Positions 33,068 to 39,365 of a stretch of DNA of 44,657 nt are shown here, in pieces. Position 1 is the stretch's first letter, and each line of letters opens with the position of its first letter. Under the pieces are notes generated by a model. It saw nothing but the letters and a program-made list of their open reading frames with translations. It had not been told where the DNA came from and ran no database searches. Location: IMG/VR virus record IMGVR_UViG_3300047481_001561, positions 1 through 44,657 of that record; one strand, 5' to 3'. The stretch comes from a virus. A program made the translations under genes and the position numbers.

Positions 33068-33122
33068 TCAACTTGTAGCTACCGTCTGGCGGGACCCCAA
33101 CCCCCCCGACTGCTACAAGTTG
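33068..33122 (-). other. Leader hairpin with a G-rich loop
   Basis: CAACTTGTAGC and GCTACAAGTTG form an 11-bp stem around a loop of about 30 bases. On the minus strand the loop has a run of seven G and one of four G. It lies in the untranslated leader of the 32141 gene and could be a regulatory RNA element. The rest of 32912-33308 is AT-rich with one promoter and two dispersed motifs. Confidence 0.45.
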
Positions 33123-33175
33123 ATCCTTGCTTTAGTCAGTCAACACACATACATTAATTTTTATAATTATATATG

Positions 33176-33205
33176 ATTATAACATGCGTCTGGTAGTGAT
33201 TTCAA
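33176..33205 (-). promoter_or_regulatory. Promoter for the 32911-31806 operon
   Basis: Minus-strand TTGAAA (33200-33205), 18-base spacer, TATAAT (33176-33181), with an AT-rich upstream stretch. A GGTTTAGGGTCA motif lies 30 bases further upstream (33234-33245). Confidence 0.75.
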
Positions 33206-33308
33206 GTGAATTTTTTCTGTGGAGGTTTGCTATGGTTTAGGGTCAGAGGTGTTAGAAAAACAAGGAAAAACTTTTTTAGAAGGGGTAGTCTGTTTTTCTA
33301 GCGGGTTT

Positions 33309-33515
33309 TTAAAGATAGCGGTTAGTTTCTATGGTGTAGACTAAGAGTTGTGCAAATTCTGGTGTGCTCAATTCACTCTTGTAAAGTCTTAGTCCCCACT
33401 GTGTAAGGGCGGCTGCAATGGCTAGGGTGTCGTCTTGGTAGTGTATGCGTAGCTTGTCGATAAACTCACTTACGTCATCGTTTAATTCTTTTAGCTGCTT
33501 GTCGGTTAATTCCAT
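33309..33515 (-). CDS. Hypothetical small acidic protein
   Basis: The 68-residue product is helical (LTDKQLKELNDDVSEFIDKLRIHYQDDTLAIAAALTQWGLRLYK). AGGAAA is 5 bases before the ATG. It is the first gene after the terminator of the large RNA at 33528-34495 and may be expressed by read-through. No family is recognised. Confidence 0.6.
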   Translation of the reverse strand: MELTDKQLKELNDDVSEFIDKLRIHYQDDTLAIAAALTQWGLRLYKSELSTPEFAQLLVYTIETNRYL

Positions 33516-33524
33516 GTTTTTCCT

Positions 33525-33558
33525 AGTAAAACAAAAGCCCGCACAAGGCGGGCTTTTG
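33525..33558 (-). terminator. Intrinsic terminator of the first large RNA
   Basis: GCCCGC and GCGGGC pair with flanking A/T extensions (AAAA, TTTT) and end in TTTTGTTTT on the minus strand. The shorter TTTT on the other side could also work for the plus strand. Confidence 0.85.
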
Positions 33559-34495
33559 AACTGTACATGTTTTTAGTTTAATGGCGGTGGATTGCTTTTA
33601 TGTAGCGCTACTACGACCACCATACATCTTTGTCTACACTCTAGCTAGTTGCGAATTAGCGTAAGTCGGTGTAGGCGATGCCACGAACATCGGCTGTTCT
33701 TAGTTGCTGTTCGGTCTTGGGTTCCAGCCAAGATATGGGCAACTAGCGCGGGTAGGGTTTTCACCTACATTCCCCACTTAAGGGATGTTTGCTTACAAAA
33801 CCGCGACTAACCCAGGCTCTGGGGTCAGGCCTTGCCATTTATTGTTGGCGCACTGCCCTGTTAGGGCATAATCAGTATTTTATACTAGCTGCGGTATTAT
33901 CTGACTATACATAATACGCTAGACCCTAAACCGGATCGGTTGCCAGGCTAGAGGGCTTATTTCTAGCACACCTTTGCTCTGAGCACGTTTGAGCTACTGG
34001 CATATTTGTTAACGACTGTCTACCCCACAGCTCCAGTTAACTACGGCTTGTGGCATGTAACCCTGAGTTCATTATCCAACTGGGTTGGCAAGAGGAATAG
34101 CTCAAGGACTGTAGTGGGTGGCCGCCATGCACTGTGGCAGAATCGGCTCCACTGGTTTCTAACTCTCGTGTTAGATAACGCATAACTACGTATATGCTAC
34201 GGTAACAGGTCTTTTGGTTAACCCCTATAACTGTTAACAAACTAGGGGGCTGGTTCCTTTAGGGTGGTTAGCAGCTTCCACCATAATGTATATCCGTTCC
34301 GCAGCAGGTCAGCTACGCAAGCTCGTTGGCCGCAGATTTCAACACATTTGTATAACCACCAAAAGGCATGGGGTCAAATCAGCAGTTATACAAATAGGTT
34401 GAGGTGGGTCTGTGTTAAGGGTAAATTCAACACAGATTAAGAACTTATCCAACAGATTAGTGTTGGCCCTGGTTCGCCCTAAACTGTCACTCAAT
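33528..34495 (-). ncRNA. Candidate large structured noncoding RNA 1 (about 970 bases)
   Basis: This minus-strand stretch has no credible gene, begins at a consensus promoter (34502-34530) and ends at a strong terminator. Stems visible in order include TCTGTGTT/AACACAGA, ATTTGTATAAC (34385-34395) with GTTATACAAAT (34346-34356), CCCCTA/TAGGGG, CTAAC-ACGAGA-GTTAG, a two-part stem CTAGC..GTATTAT/ATAATAC..GCTAG (33886-33922), GCCCT/AGGGC, and GTAGG-TGAAAAC-CCTAC (33752-33768). It shares the GGTGAAAnnCC hairpin, a CCCTnAGTGG...AATGT stretch and GGTTTAGGG motifs with the RNA at 37114-38048. It may be related to large phage RNAs such as GOLLD or ROOL, which also lie near phage tRNAs. Confidence 0.65.
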
Positions 34496-34501
34496 AATAA
34501 T

Positions 34502-34530
34502 ATTATACACTACGGGGACTCTTGTTTCAA
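34502..34530 (-). promoter_or_regulatory. Promoter of large RNA 1
   Basis: Minus-strand TTGAAA (34525-34530), 17 bases, TATAAT (34502-34507). The upstream AATATTCAC stretch resembles an UP element shared by the promoters at 33176, 35431, 36094 and 41669. It overlaps the end of the 34510 gene. Confidence 0.85.
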
Positions 34531-34704
34531 GTGAATATTTTTAATTGCCCCTAGGTCTAGCAGTGTTTCGATTACAGTTTGTGGTAGCCCGCTAATTGGG
34601 CCCACATAGTCTGGCAGTCCATAGCCCTGCCAATATTTACAGTTACTGCCAGTTAATTCTACCAAACCCTTGCCAACTTCAACTTCTAGCGTCATCATTG
34701 ACAT
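34510..34704 (-). CDS. Hypothetical small protein
   Basis: The start at 34704 (MSMMTLEVEVGKGLVEL) is chosen because GGAGGAA lies 6 bases upstream; a longer frame would overlap the promoter. The 64-residue product is mildly acidic with no family match (GYGLPDYVGPISGLPQTVIETLLDLGAI). It has its own promoter. Confidence 0.65.
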   Translation of the reverse strand: MSMMTLEVEVGKGLVELTGSNCKYWQGYGLPDYVGPISGLPQTVIETLLDLGAIKNIHLKQESP

Positions 34705-34731
34705 GTGTTGTTCCTCCAGATCAATAATAAT

Positions 34732-34760
34732 ATTATACACTGTTGGGCTGGCCGTTTCAA
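34732..34760 (-). promoter_or_regulatory. Promoter for the 34704 gene
   Basis: Minus-strand TTGAAA (34755-34760), 17 bases, TATAAT (34732-34737). The downstream ATTATTATTGA matches that of the promoters at 34502 and 35431. Confidence 0.85.
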
Positions 34761-34777
34761 GTAAAAATTTTTAGTGT

Positions 34778-34897
34778 TTATAAGAACCACAGCTTAATGT
34801 GGTAAATGGCTAGCATAACCGTGGTAAATATAGCAGCTAAGGCTACTAGTAGTAAGTAGGTAATAGCCCAGCGTTTATAGTATTCGCTAGCGTTCAT
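34778..34897 (-). CDS. Single-helix membrane peptide
   Basis: The 39-residue product starts MNASEYYKRW and has one clear membrane helix (AITYLLLVALAAIFTTVMLA). Its ATG overlaps the stop of the upstream gene (ATGA). It is one of several tiny membrane proteins in this block; function unknown. Confidence 0.55.
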   Translation of the reverse strand: MNASEYYKRWAITYLLLVALAAIFTTVMLAIYHIKLWFL

Positions 34898-35172
34898 GTT
34901 TCGATAAAGTTATAGAAGTTAATGATACTGTCCACACTATTAGCCCAACGATCAAATTCATTGAGAGGACAGCTAATATCTACAAGGAAGTCTGGATATG
35001 CCCAGTAACGAAAACGGTACAGCCTATTACCACGCTTAGCCATTGCACCTAACTTGAAGAAGTCACGGTCAACCTTAAAACCCTTACGCTTTAGCATAGT
35101 CTTAAATTGGCTAGCACTCATGCCACTGAGTTGATCTCGGCTAGGCTTCTTTGCAGTATACTTGAATCTCAT
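34894..35172 (-). CDS. Hypothetical basic protein
   Basis: The 92-residue product has a Lys/Arg-rich N-terminus (KYTAKKPSRDQLSGMSASQFKTMLKRKGFKVDRDFFKLGAMAKRGNRL) and a more acidic end. It may bind nucleic acid. AAGGAG lies 6 bases before the ATG, at the end of a structured 250-base leader. Confidence 0.65.
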   Translation of the reverse strand: MRFKYTAKKPSRDQLSGMSASQFKTMLKRKGFKVDRDFFKLGAMAKRGNRLYRFRYWAYPDFLVDISCPLNEFDRWANSVDSIINFYNFIET

Positions 35173-35424
35173 AGGTACTCCTTATAATTTGCTATTTGTT
35201 TAGTGCTATCGTGCAAATTTAGACATATGGTAGCTAACCAGTCATAGCCGATGCAGTTATTTCAGGATTCGTCTCCGGCCGATTGAACCCGAATAGCTAT
35301 AGCGTCCTATAGCGATACCTTGATAACACTAAACAAATAGGGTTAGAGGGAGTACCGCGGCTAAGTCATAGCTTAGCCTAATAACAGTTGGTTGTACTCT
35401 CTGGCGATTGTTCTCTAACACAAT
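35173..35424 (-). ncRNA. Structured leader RNA with a 19-bp long-range stem
   Basis: The leader between the promoter at 35431-35459 and the 35172 gene contains CTATTTGTTTAGTGTTATC (35322-35340) paired with GATAGCACTAAACAAATAG (35192-35210), 19 bp with one G-U pair. It encloses about 110 bases with internal stems such as GCTATAG/CTATAGC and ATTCG/CGAAT. The stem ends about 9 bases before the ribosome site. It could be a cis-regulatory element, or a processed small RNA. Confidence 0.55.
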
Positions 35425-35430
35425 AATAAT

Positions 35431-35459
35431 ATTATACAGACTTCTGTCTGACAAATCAA
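35431..35459 (-). promoter_or_regulatory. Promoter of the structured leader
   Basis: Minus-strand TTGATT (35454-35459), 17 bases, TATAAT (35431-35436). The spacer has a CAGACAGAAGTCTG inverted repeat that could be an operator. Confidence 0.8.
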
Positions 35460-35469
35460 GTGAATATTT

Positions 35470-35670
35470 CTAGTCTTTATAGTTTACCAAAACTTGAAGG
35501 CAATCCCACTGGCCATATGTGAATTGCAGGGTACGGTTGTTGATAGTAACATCAAACCCCTCACCATTATGCCACTCACACACTTCCATAAAATCCGTAG
35601 GACTAGCATGATGGCAGTATGCCTTAAGTTCAGCAAATTTAGCCTTACGTGTATACACTTCAATGGTCAT
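35470..35670 (-). CDS. Hypothetical small protein
   Basis: The start at 35670 (MTIEVYTRKAKFAEL) is chosen because GGAGT lies 5 bases upstream. The 66-residue product contains EVCEWHNGEGFDVTINNRTLQFTYGQWDCLQVLV, which looks like a small beta domain. It overlaps the upstream gene by 11 bases. No family is recognised. Confidence 0.6.
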   Translation of the reverse strand: MTIEVYTRKAKFAELKAYCHHASPTDFMEVCEWHNGEGFDVTINNRTLQFTYGQWDCLQVLVNYKD

Positions 35671-35866
35671 TGTAGACTCCAAAGTGTTGTTTGATGTAGT
35701 CAATGCCTTCTATGTGCGGCGCTACCGCAATAACTTCTAGTACCGTAAGCTGTACCAGCCTGTTGATAAATTGTACCTGTGTTTGCCAACTATTGCTATT
35801 ACCGCTAGGAAATGCTGCTGTTAGTTCTGCTGCCTTATTCCACAACTGTTCAACATTTTTATTCAT
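35660..35866 (-). CDS. Hypothetical small helical protein
   Basis: The 68-residue product (MNKNVEQLWNKAAELTAAF, QTQVQFINRLVQLTVLEVIAVA) is predicted helical with an amphipathic middle. It overlaps the gene before it by ATGA and the one after it by 11 bases, so it belongs to a three-gene operon. Confidence 0.6.
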   Translation of the reverse strand: MNKNVEQLWNKAAELTAAFPSGNSNSWQTQVQFINRLVQLTVLEVIAVAPHIEGIDYIKQHFGVYNDH

Positions 35867-36069
35867 AGGTAATTCTCAACACTGTAGTATTCATCAAAGG
35901 CTAGGTCTATACTATGTCCACAGTACGCCCAAACAATCTCAGCAGATTCATCATAGCTCATCATCTGCTCTTCTGCGTGAGCTGTATCTTCTGCCTTACA
36001 TACAAATGGCAGTGGCTCGTCTAGGAAATTTTGACCGTCGAACCTATATAACACAACGTAATCTTTCAT
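35863..36069 (-). CDS. Hypothetical small acidic protein
   Basis: The 68-residue product is strongly acidic (AEDTAHAEEQMMSYDESAEIVWAY). GAGGAG precedes the ATG by 6 bases. It is the first gene behind the promoter at 36094-36122. Small acidic early proteins of phages often bind host proteins, but nothing specific is visible. Confidence 0.6.
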   Translation of the reverse strand: MKDYVVLYRFDGQNFLDEPLPFVCKAEDTAHAEEQMMSYDESAEIVWAYCGHSIDLAFDEYYSVENYL

Positions 36070-36093
36070 TGCCGCTCCTCACATTATATAAAT

Positions 36094-36122
36094 ATTATAC
36101 GCGGGTTAGGCACGCAGTTCAA
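36094..36122 (-). promoter_or_regulatory. Promoter for the 36069-35470 operon
   Basis: Minus-strand TTGAAC (36117-36122), 17 bases, TATAAT (36094-36099). It has the AAATATTCTC upstream flank seen at the other promoters of this block. Confidence 0.85.
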
Positions 36123-36137
36123 GAGAATATTTTCTAT

Positions 36138-36224
36138 TTAGCCGAATAGGATGGCCAATATGAGTGCAAGTACTAGTAGGACAAAAACTATGGTACGCTT
36201 GTAGCCGTGGTTGTCGTGATCCAT
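36138..36224 (-). CDS. Single-helix membrane peptide
   Basis: The 28-residue product, MDHDNHGYKRT followed by a hydrophobic stretch (IVFVLLVLALILAILF), is a likely one-helix membrane peptide. It lies 13 bases after the 36238 membrane protein and is probably co-expressed with it. Confidence 0.5.
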   Translation of the reverse strand: MDHDNHGYKRTIVFVLLVLALILAILFG

Positions 36225-36237
36225 ATTTAATTACCCG

Positions 36238-36447
36238 TTAAAAATAAAATATTAGGTATATGAGTAGGACTAGCGTTGGTATGGCTAGGAGCAGTAATCC
36301 CCAGATTTGTCTGTGGATCATTTCCTGCTCGTAGAGCTCAATCTCTTGGGGGTTAAGCGTTTGCCTAACCTGTTTAGGCAGTTCACTAAAGCCTGTGAAG
36401 AATAGTACCAGACCCAAAACCGTAATAATCGCTAGTAGTATACTCAT
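36238..36447 (-). CDS. Two-helix membrane protein
   Basis: The 69-residue product has two membrane helices (SILLAIITVLGLVLFFTGF and WGLLLLAIPTLVLLIYLIF) joined by an acidic, Gln-rich loop (LPKQVRQTLNPQEIELYEQEM). It overlaps the upstream gene by ATGA. Hairpin topology with both ends on the same side is likely. Function unknown; a holin is possible by topology only. Confidence 0.6.
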   Translation of the reverse strand: MSILLAIITVLGLVLFFTGFSELPKQVRQTLNPQEIELYEQEMIHRQIWGLLLLAIPTLVLLIYLIFYF

Positions 36448-36725
36448 ATGCGCTCAAGCTGCCAATTATTGCAAGTACCACGAATGCCGTCATCATACTC
36501 TACTAGTACATTGCCCCAAAAGCTCTCCGGTCCGTCATAGTGTAACCATTGCTTGATAACTGTAGCCACCATACCATTTGGACCTACTAAGACCTTAGTA
36601 CCACTAGTAAACTTTGCAGTTTGACCACTACTATCTATCTTACAAGTGCAAGCACTAAACTCCTCACACTCGTCGTCTATTTGTAAGAAGTCCCAGTCAG
36701 GGCATAAGTGTTTATACAGTGCCAT
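36444..36725 (-). CDS. Hypothetical protein
   Basis: The start at 36725 (MALYKHLCPDWDFLQIDDE) is chosen because GGAG lies 7 bases upstream and a longer frame would overlap another gene. The 93-residue product has CEEFSACTCK and a beta-rich C-terminal half (TKVLVGPNGMVATVIKQW, GNVLVEYDDGIRGTC) reminiscent of small SH3-like barrels. Confidence 0.6.
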   Translation of the reverse strand: MALYKHLCPDWDFLQIDDECEEFSACTCKIDSSGQTAKFTSGTKVLVGPNGMVATVIKQWLHYDGPESFWGNVLVEYDDGIRGTCNNWQLERI

Positions 36726-36876
36726 AGACACGCTCCAACAAAACCTGTTCAGCTGCTTTAAGTGCAGCGTTCCAACTAGGTGTGTCGTATGGATCGCCGT
36801 CTGCGCCAACGCCCGAATATCCGCGTAGATCATCTAGTACGTCAAGCACAGCCTTGAGTTCAACAATCTGGGTCAT
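36712..36876 (-). CDS. Hypothetical small protein
   Basis: The 54-residue product (MTQIVELKAVLDVLDDLRGY, DTPSWNAALKAAEQVLLERV) is two helices joined by a Gly/Asp loop. It overlaps genes on both sides (14 and 17 bases), a pattern of a tightly packed operon. No family is recognised. Confidence 0.55.
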   Translation of the reverse strand: MTQIVELKAVLDVLDDLRGYSGVGADGDPYDTPSWNAALKAAEQVLLERVYGTV

Positions 36877-37102
36877 AGCTCATCCACTCATCGTATTCAC
36901 TAGGCTCATAAACACTACTATCAATATCGCTAGTAAAGTCGATGGCATCACCAAACTCGTCGTAGACATGGCAATCGTATTGTGTTGGATCTGCATCTGC
37001 ATGCCACCTAGCGAACTCCAATCTAGCCTCGTAAAGGTAATCAACCTCAAACTCATCAACAACGGCACTAGTCAAGCTGTTAACAACTTTACACTTATAC
37101 AT
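36860..37102 (-). CDS. Hypothetical acidic protein
   Basis: The start at 37102 (MYKCKVVNSLTSAVVDEFEV) is chosen because GGAG lies 5 bases upstream and a longer frame would cross the terminator of large RNA 2. The 80-residue product is strongly acidic at its end (SDIDSSVYEPSEYDEWMSYDPDC). It may be expressed by read-through past that terminator. Confidence 0.6.
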   Translation of the reverse strand: MYKCKVVNSLTSAVVDEFEVDYLYEARLEFARWHADADPTQYDCHVYDEFGDAIDFTSDIDSSVYEPSEYDEWMSYDPDC

Positions 37103-37113
37103 TTGTTCTCCAG

Positions 37114-38048
37114 ACAAAAATGGCAGCCAAGTGGCTGCCAAAGAAAAACCATACAAAAGCTGATTACTATTCCTCACCTTTTGGGCGCTACACTACATGG
37201 CTAGCTATGCTTGTATCGAACCCTAATCAGCTTTTGTATGGCTACCGGTTACAAAATCCGGCGTTACACTTTCGGAGTAACTGTTCTACCTATCCCGCTA
37301 CCCTACTTCGTTTAAGACTCGCCGCCTTTATACACGCTGATAGCCACGTGTTATGATATTGCTATCATATTCAAACACATTTGAACCTTTCTTCTGTGCT
37401 CAGACACAATCTCCCATCTAGAGTGGGCGTGGGGTATGTGCTTGAATATGATACCAGTCCCTAAACTGGATCATATTGTCTTTTTACTCTAGGACGACAG
37501 TCCGCAAGTCTCAAATAGCCCTATGCGTAGTCCACCATCACTCGCATATTTTAGTTGACGGGACTTTCACCCGCCTCGACATTGGCCGCCTAGCCACTAG
37601 GGAAATGTGACAGCAAGCTTATCGGGCCTTATTATCCTTACCCTAAACCGCGGCAGGTGATAGTATTGAGGCTATCAGCGTCAACCTTGTGGGTTTTGGG
37701 TTTCGCTGGAGTTGCACCAGCTCATCAGAGGATTTAGTTAGCTACCACTCCCACATGGCCCTAACTTGAGCAGTTACTCTGTCCATACCTTAGTCGGGGT
37801 AAGGTACGCCCCGTTACCGTTTTACCCTAAACCTGGATGAATGGCCCAGTGGGAGGTCTGGCAACTAACCTAAAGCCTCTAACGCTAGCTTTATCGCGCT
37901 CGGCCATTGGGTATGGCCGAGATTAGTTAGTACAGTCAGTGGTCGCTACAATGCACATTTTGTGTAATATATAAATATTTATTTAGTGTGGCAAAATGTC
38001 ATTTAAAGCTGTGGGCCTTGTCAGGCTTTACTTTCCTCACTGACTATA
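37114..38048 (-). ncRNA. Candidate large structured noncoding RNA 2 (about 935 bases)
   Basis: This minus-strand stretch lacks genes, starts at a consensus promoter (38055-38083) and ends in a GC-rich T-run terminator. Clear stems include CTCGGCCAT-ACCC-AATGGCCGAG, GCGGG-TGAAAGT-CCCGT (37557-37575), TATCATATTCAA/TTGAATATGATA (37363-37374 with 37442-37453), CCAGT/ACTGG, and an 18-bp perfect long-range stem near the 3' end (37149-37166 with 37224-37241). It has three GGTTTAGGG-type motifs (37457, 37639, 37823). Promoter type, length, shared hairpin and motifs link it to the RNA at 33528-34495. Confidence 0.65.
37116..37140 (-). terminator. Intrinsic terminator of large RNA 2
   Basis: TGGCAGCC and GGCTGCCA form an 8-bp stem with an ACTT loop, followed by TTTTTG on the minus strand. 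Confidence 0.9.
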
Positions 38049-38054
38049 AATAAT

Positions 38055-38083
38055 ATTATACAGGGTTTGGGCTACTAGTTCAA
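38055..38083 (-). promoter_or_regulatory. Promoter of large RNA 2
   Basis: Minus-strand TTGAAC (38078-38083), 17 bases, TATAAT (38055-38060), with an AAAATTTTATC upstream flank. It lies just after the 38094 gene. Confidence 0.85.
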
Positions 38084-38093
38084 GATAAAATTT

Positions 38094-38402
38094 TTAGTCT
38101 TGAACTACTATGTGCTCATAGGTTCGCCTAGCAGCACCAAAAAGGTAGTCGCGTACAATTTCTTGACGCATAAGTTCACAAGTCCAGGTTACAAGCTCGC
38201 GGCTATAGTGTTCAAATTCACTGGTATAATCACAACTCCAGTCAATGTTACCAGGCCCAGGGCCGTGTGGTTCGTCACCCCAAAATACAAAGCCACATTC
38301 ATGTGCCAAACTCTTAAATCTTGGCGACAATTTTATGGGTGTTTGTGGTTGCAGATTTGGTTTAAGCGCACTATTGATTGTGTTAATAATTTCCTGATCC
38401 AT
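38094..38402 (-). CDS. Hypothetical protein
   Basis: The 102-residue product has a Gly/Pro-rich middle (FVFWGDEPHGPGPGNIDWSCDY) and a helical C-terminus with RDYLFGAARRTYEHIV. It follows the 38404 gene by one base. No family is recognised. Confidence 0.6.
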   Translation of the reverse strand: MDQEIINTINSALKPNLQPQTPIKLSPRFKSLAHECGFVFWGDEPHGPGPGNIDWSCDYTSEFEHYSRELVTWTCELMRQEIVRDYLFGAARRTYEHIVVQD

Positions 38403-38403
38403 T

Positions 38404-38616
38404 TTAGTCCTTTACTTCCCAAGCCCAGTTGGTGATAACCCAATCGTCGAGGCAATCTTCCCAGGTAAACTTACTATCAACCTCACTTTTACCAAACTTC
38501 TTACACATACGTTCATACCAATATGGCCAGTATTCTACGCGTATTTCTTGCTCGGTAATTAAACGTGGTTCAGTATCTTCAAACTCATTATACTTGAATA
38601 CTCTCGTCTTCGCCAT
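38404..38616 (-). CDS. Hypothetical small protein, Trp-rich
   Basis: The 70-residue product has six Trp residues (VEYWPYWYERMCKKFGKSEV, FTWEDCLDDWVITNWAWEV). It overlaps the upstream gene by 29 bases. Function unknown. Confidence 0.6.
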   Translation of the reverse strand: MAKTRVFKYNEFEDTEPRLITEQEIRVEYWPYWYERMCKKFGKSEVDSKFTWEDCLDDWVITNWAWEVKD

Positions 38617-38761
38617 CTTGATTAACTCTAGTAAAGTTTAAGCAGGTTACCCTGTAATCGTCTATTACATATTCTAAGGTACGTGTAGTTGGCTGGCTGC
38701 CAAAGTCTCGACTGTAGACTAGGTTACCATCACGCTCATAGATCTTTATCTGTGTGCTCAT
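38588..38761 (-). CDS. Hypothetical small protein
   Basis: The start at 38761 (MSTQIKIYERDGNLVYSRDF) is preferred because AAGGG lies 6 bases upstream. The 57-residue product is beta-rich. It overlaps the genes on both sides (26 and 29 bases). No family is recognised. Confidence 0.5.
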   Translation of the reverse strand: MSTQIKIYERDGNLVYSRDFGSQPTTRTLEYVIDDYRVTCLNFTRVNQDGEDESIQV

Positions 38762-38963
38762 CTTGTGCCCTTTCTGGTGGAGACTCAAGTCCAAAGTACA
38801 GCTTAATAGCCATAGTAAGTTGTGTTTTACTGGGTTTACTAGCCTGTACAATTTGTAACACATCATCAACGACTAGGTTAACCAGTTTATTATAATCAGT
38901 ATTATTATCTGCCCAGCGACTATAGCTTTGCTGTTTATATCGTTTAATTAGTTCCTGTTTCAA
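38736..38963 (-). CDS. Hypothetical small protein
   Basis: The 75-residue product is helical and basic at the N-terminus (MKQELIKRYKQQSYSRW), with LVNLVVDDVLQIVQASKPSKTQLTMAIKLYFG in the middle. It overlaps the gene before it by 4 bases. Function unknown. Confidence 0.6.
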   Translation of the reverse strand: MKQELIKRYKQQSYSRWADNNTDYNKLVNLVVDDVLQIVQASKPSKTQLTMAIKLYFGLESPPERAQDEHTDKDL

Positions 38964-39229
38964 TGTGGTGCTCCAAGATAGTGTCGGCCAATAAGGTTTA
39001 GTATTACAAATACGCTAAACCAAAGCATGCCGTAAAGAAAATAGCGTTCATAGCGATTTTTAATTGCATACCAGGGAATCTGCTTAAAGGTGTACACATC
39101 TTGTATCCACAGCTGATCGTTATCAATATAATTTAGCTGTGGTGGCTGATAGTAGCGGCCAATCTTAACACGTTGATTTAGTTGTATAGGTATTGGTACA
39201 ATCTCGCCATCACGAATTATGTGTGCCAC
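38960..39229 (-). CDS. Hypothetical membrane-anchored protein
   Basis: The 89-residue product starts at GTG (39229), overlapping the upstream gene by 20 bases. The N-terminal 55 residues are soluble; a single C-terminal helix (YFLYGMLWFSVFVILNLIG) is likely in the membrane. No family is recognised. Confidence 0.55.
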   Translation of the reverse strand: MAHIIRDGEIVPIPIQLNQRVKIGRYYQPPQLNYIDNDQLWIQDVYTFKQIPWYAIKNRYERYFLYGMLWFSVFVILNLIGRHYLGAPH

Positions 39230-39365
39230 GTTTTAGTTCCTCTATGTGTTCTTCTATGATTTTTGCAGCCATTTGATTGAAAGTAATGTCCAATTCATGC
39301 GCACGCTTAGCAATGTGCAAGAACTCTTCATCAGTTAGCTCAACTTGTACAGTTTCCATTTCCAT
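39210..39365 (-). CDS. Ribbon-helix-helix-like small protein
   Basis: The 51-residue product, METVQVELTDEEFLHIAKRA then FNQMAAKIIEEHIEEL, has a short strand followed by two helices, the layout of Arc/MetJ-type DNA-binding proteins. Its ATG overlaps the stop of the metallophosphoesterase gene (TAATG). It could be a regulator of this block. Confidence 0.55.
   Translation of the reverse strand: MEMETVQVELTDEEFLHIAKRAHELDITFNQMAAKIIEEHIEELKRGTHNS

Noticed and set aside
34037-34240. Minus-strand frame of 67 codons inside large RNA 1
   Set aside because: It has no ribosome site and crosses several stems; codon use is unlike neighbouring genes.
36782-37204. Plus-strand frame of 140 codons
   Set aside because: It is antisense to two overlapping minus-strand genes with good ribosome sites and to the terminator of large RNA 2.
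33528-38048. Group I intron or RNase P RNA as an explanation of the large gene-free stretches
   Set aside because: Neither interrupts a gene, and both have a promoter and a terminator. A short GAGGAAAGT match to RNase P at the start of RNA 2 is not followed by the other conserved segments.
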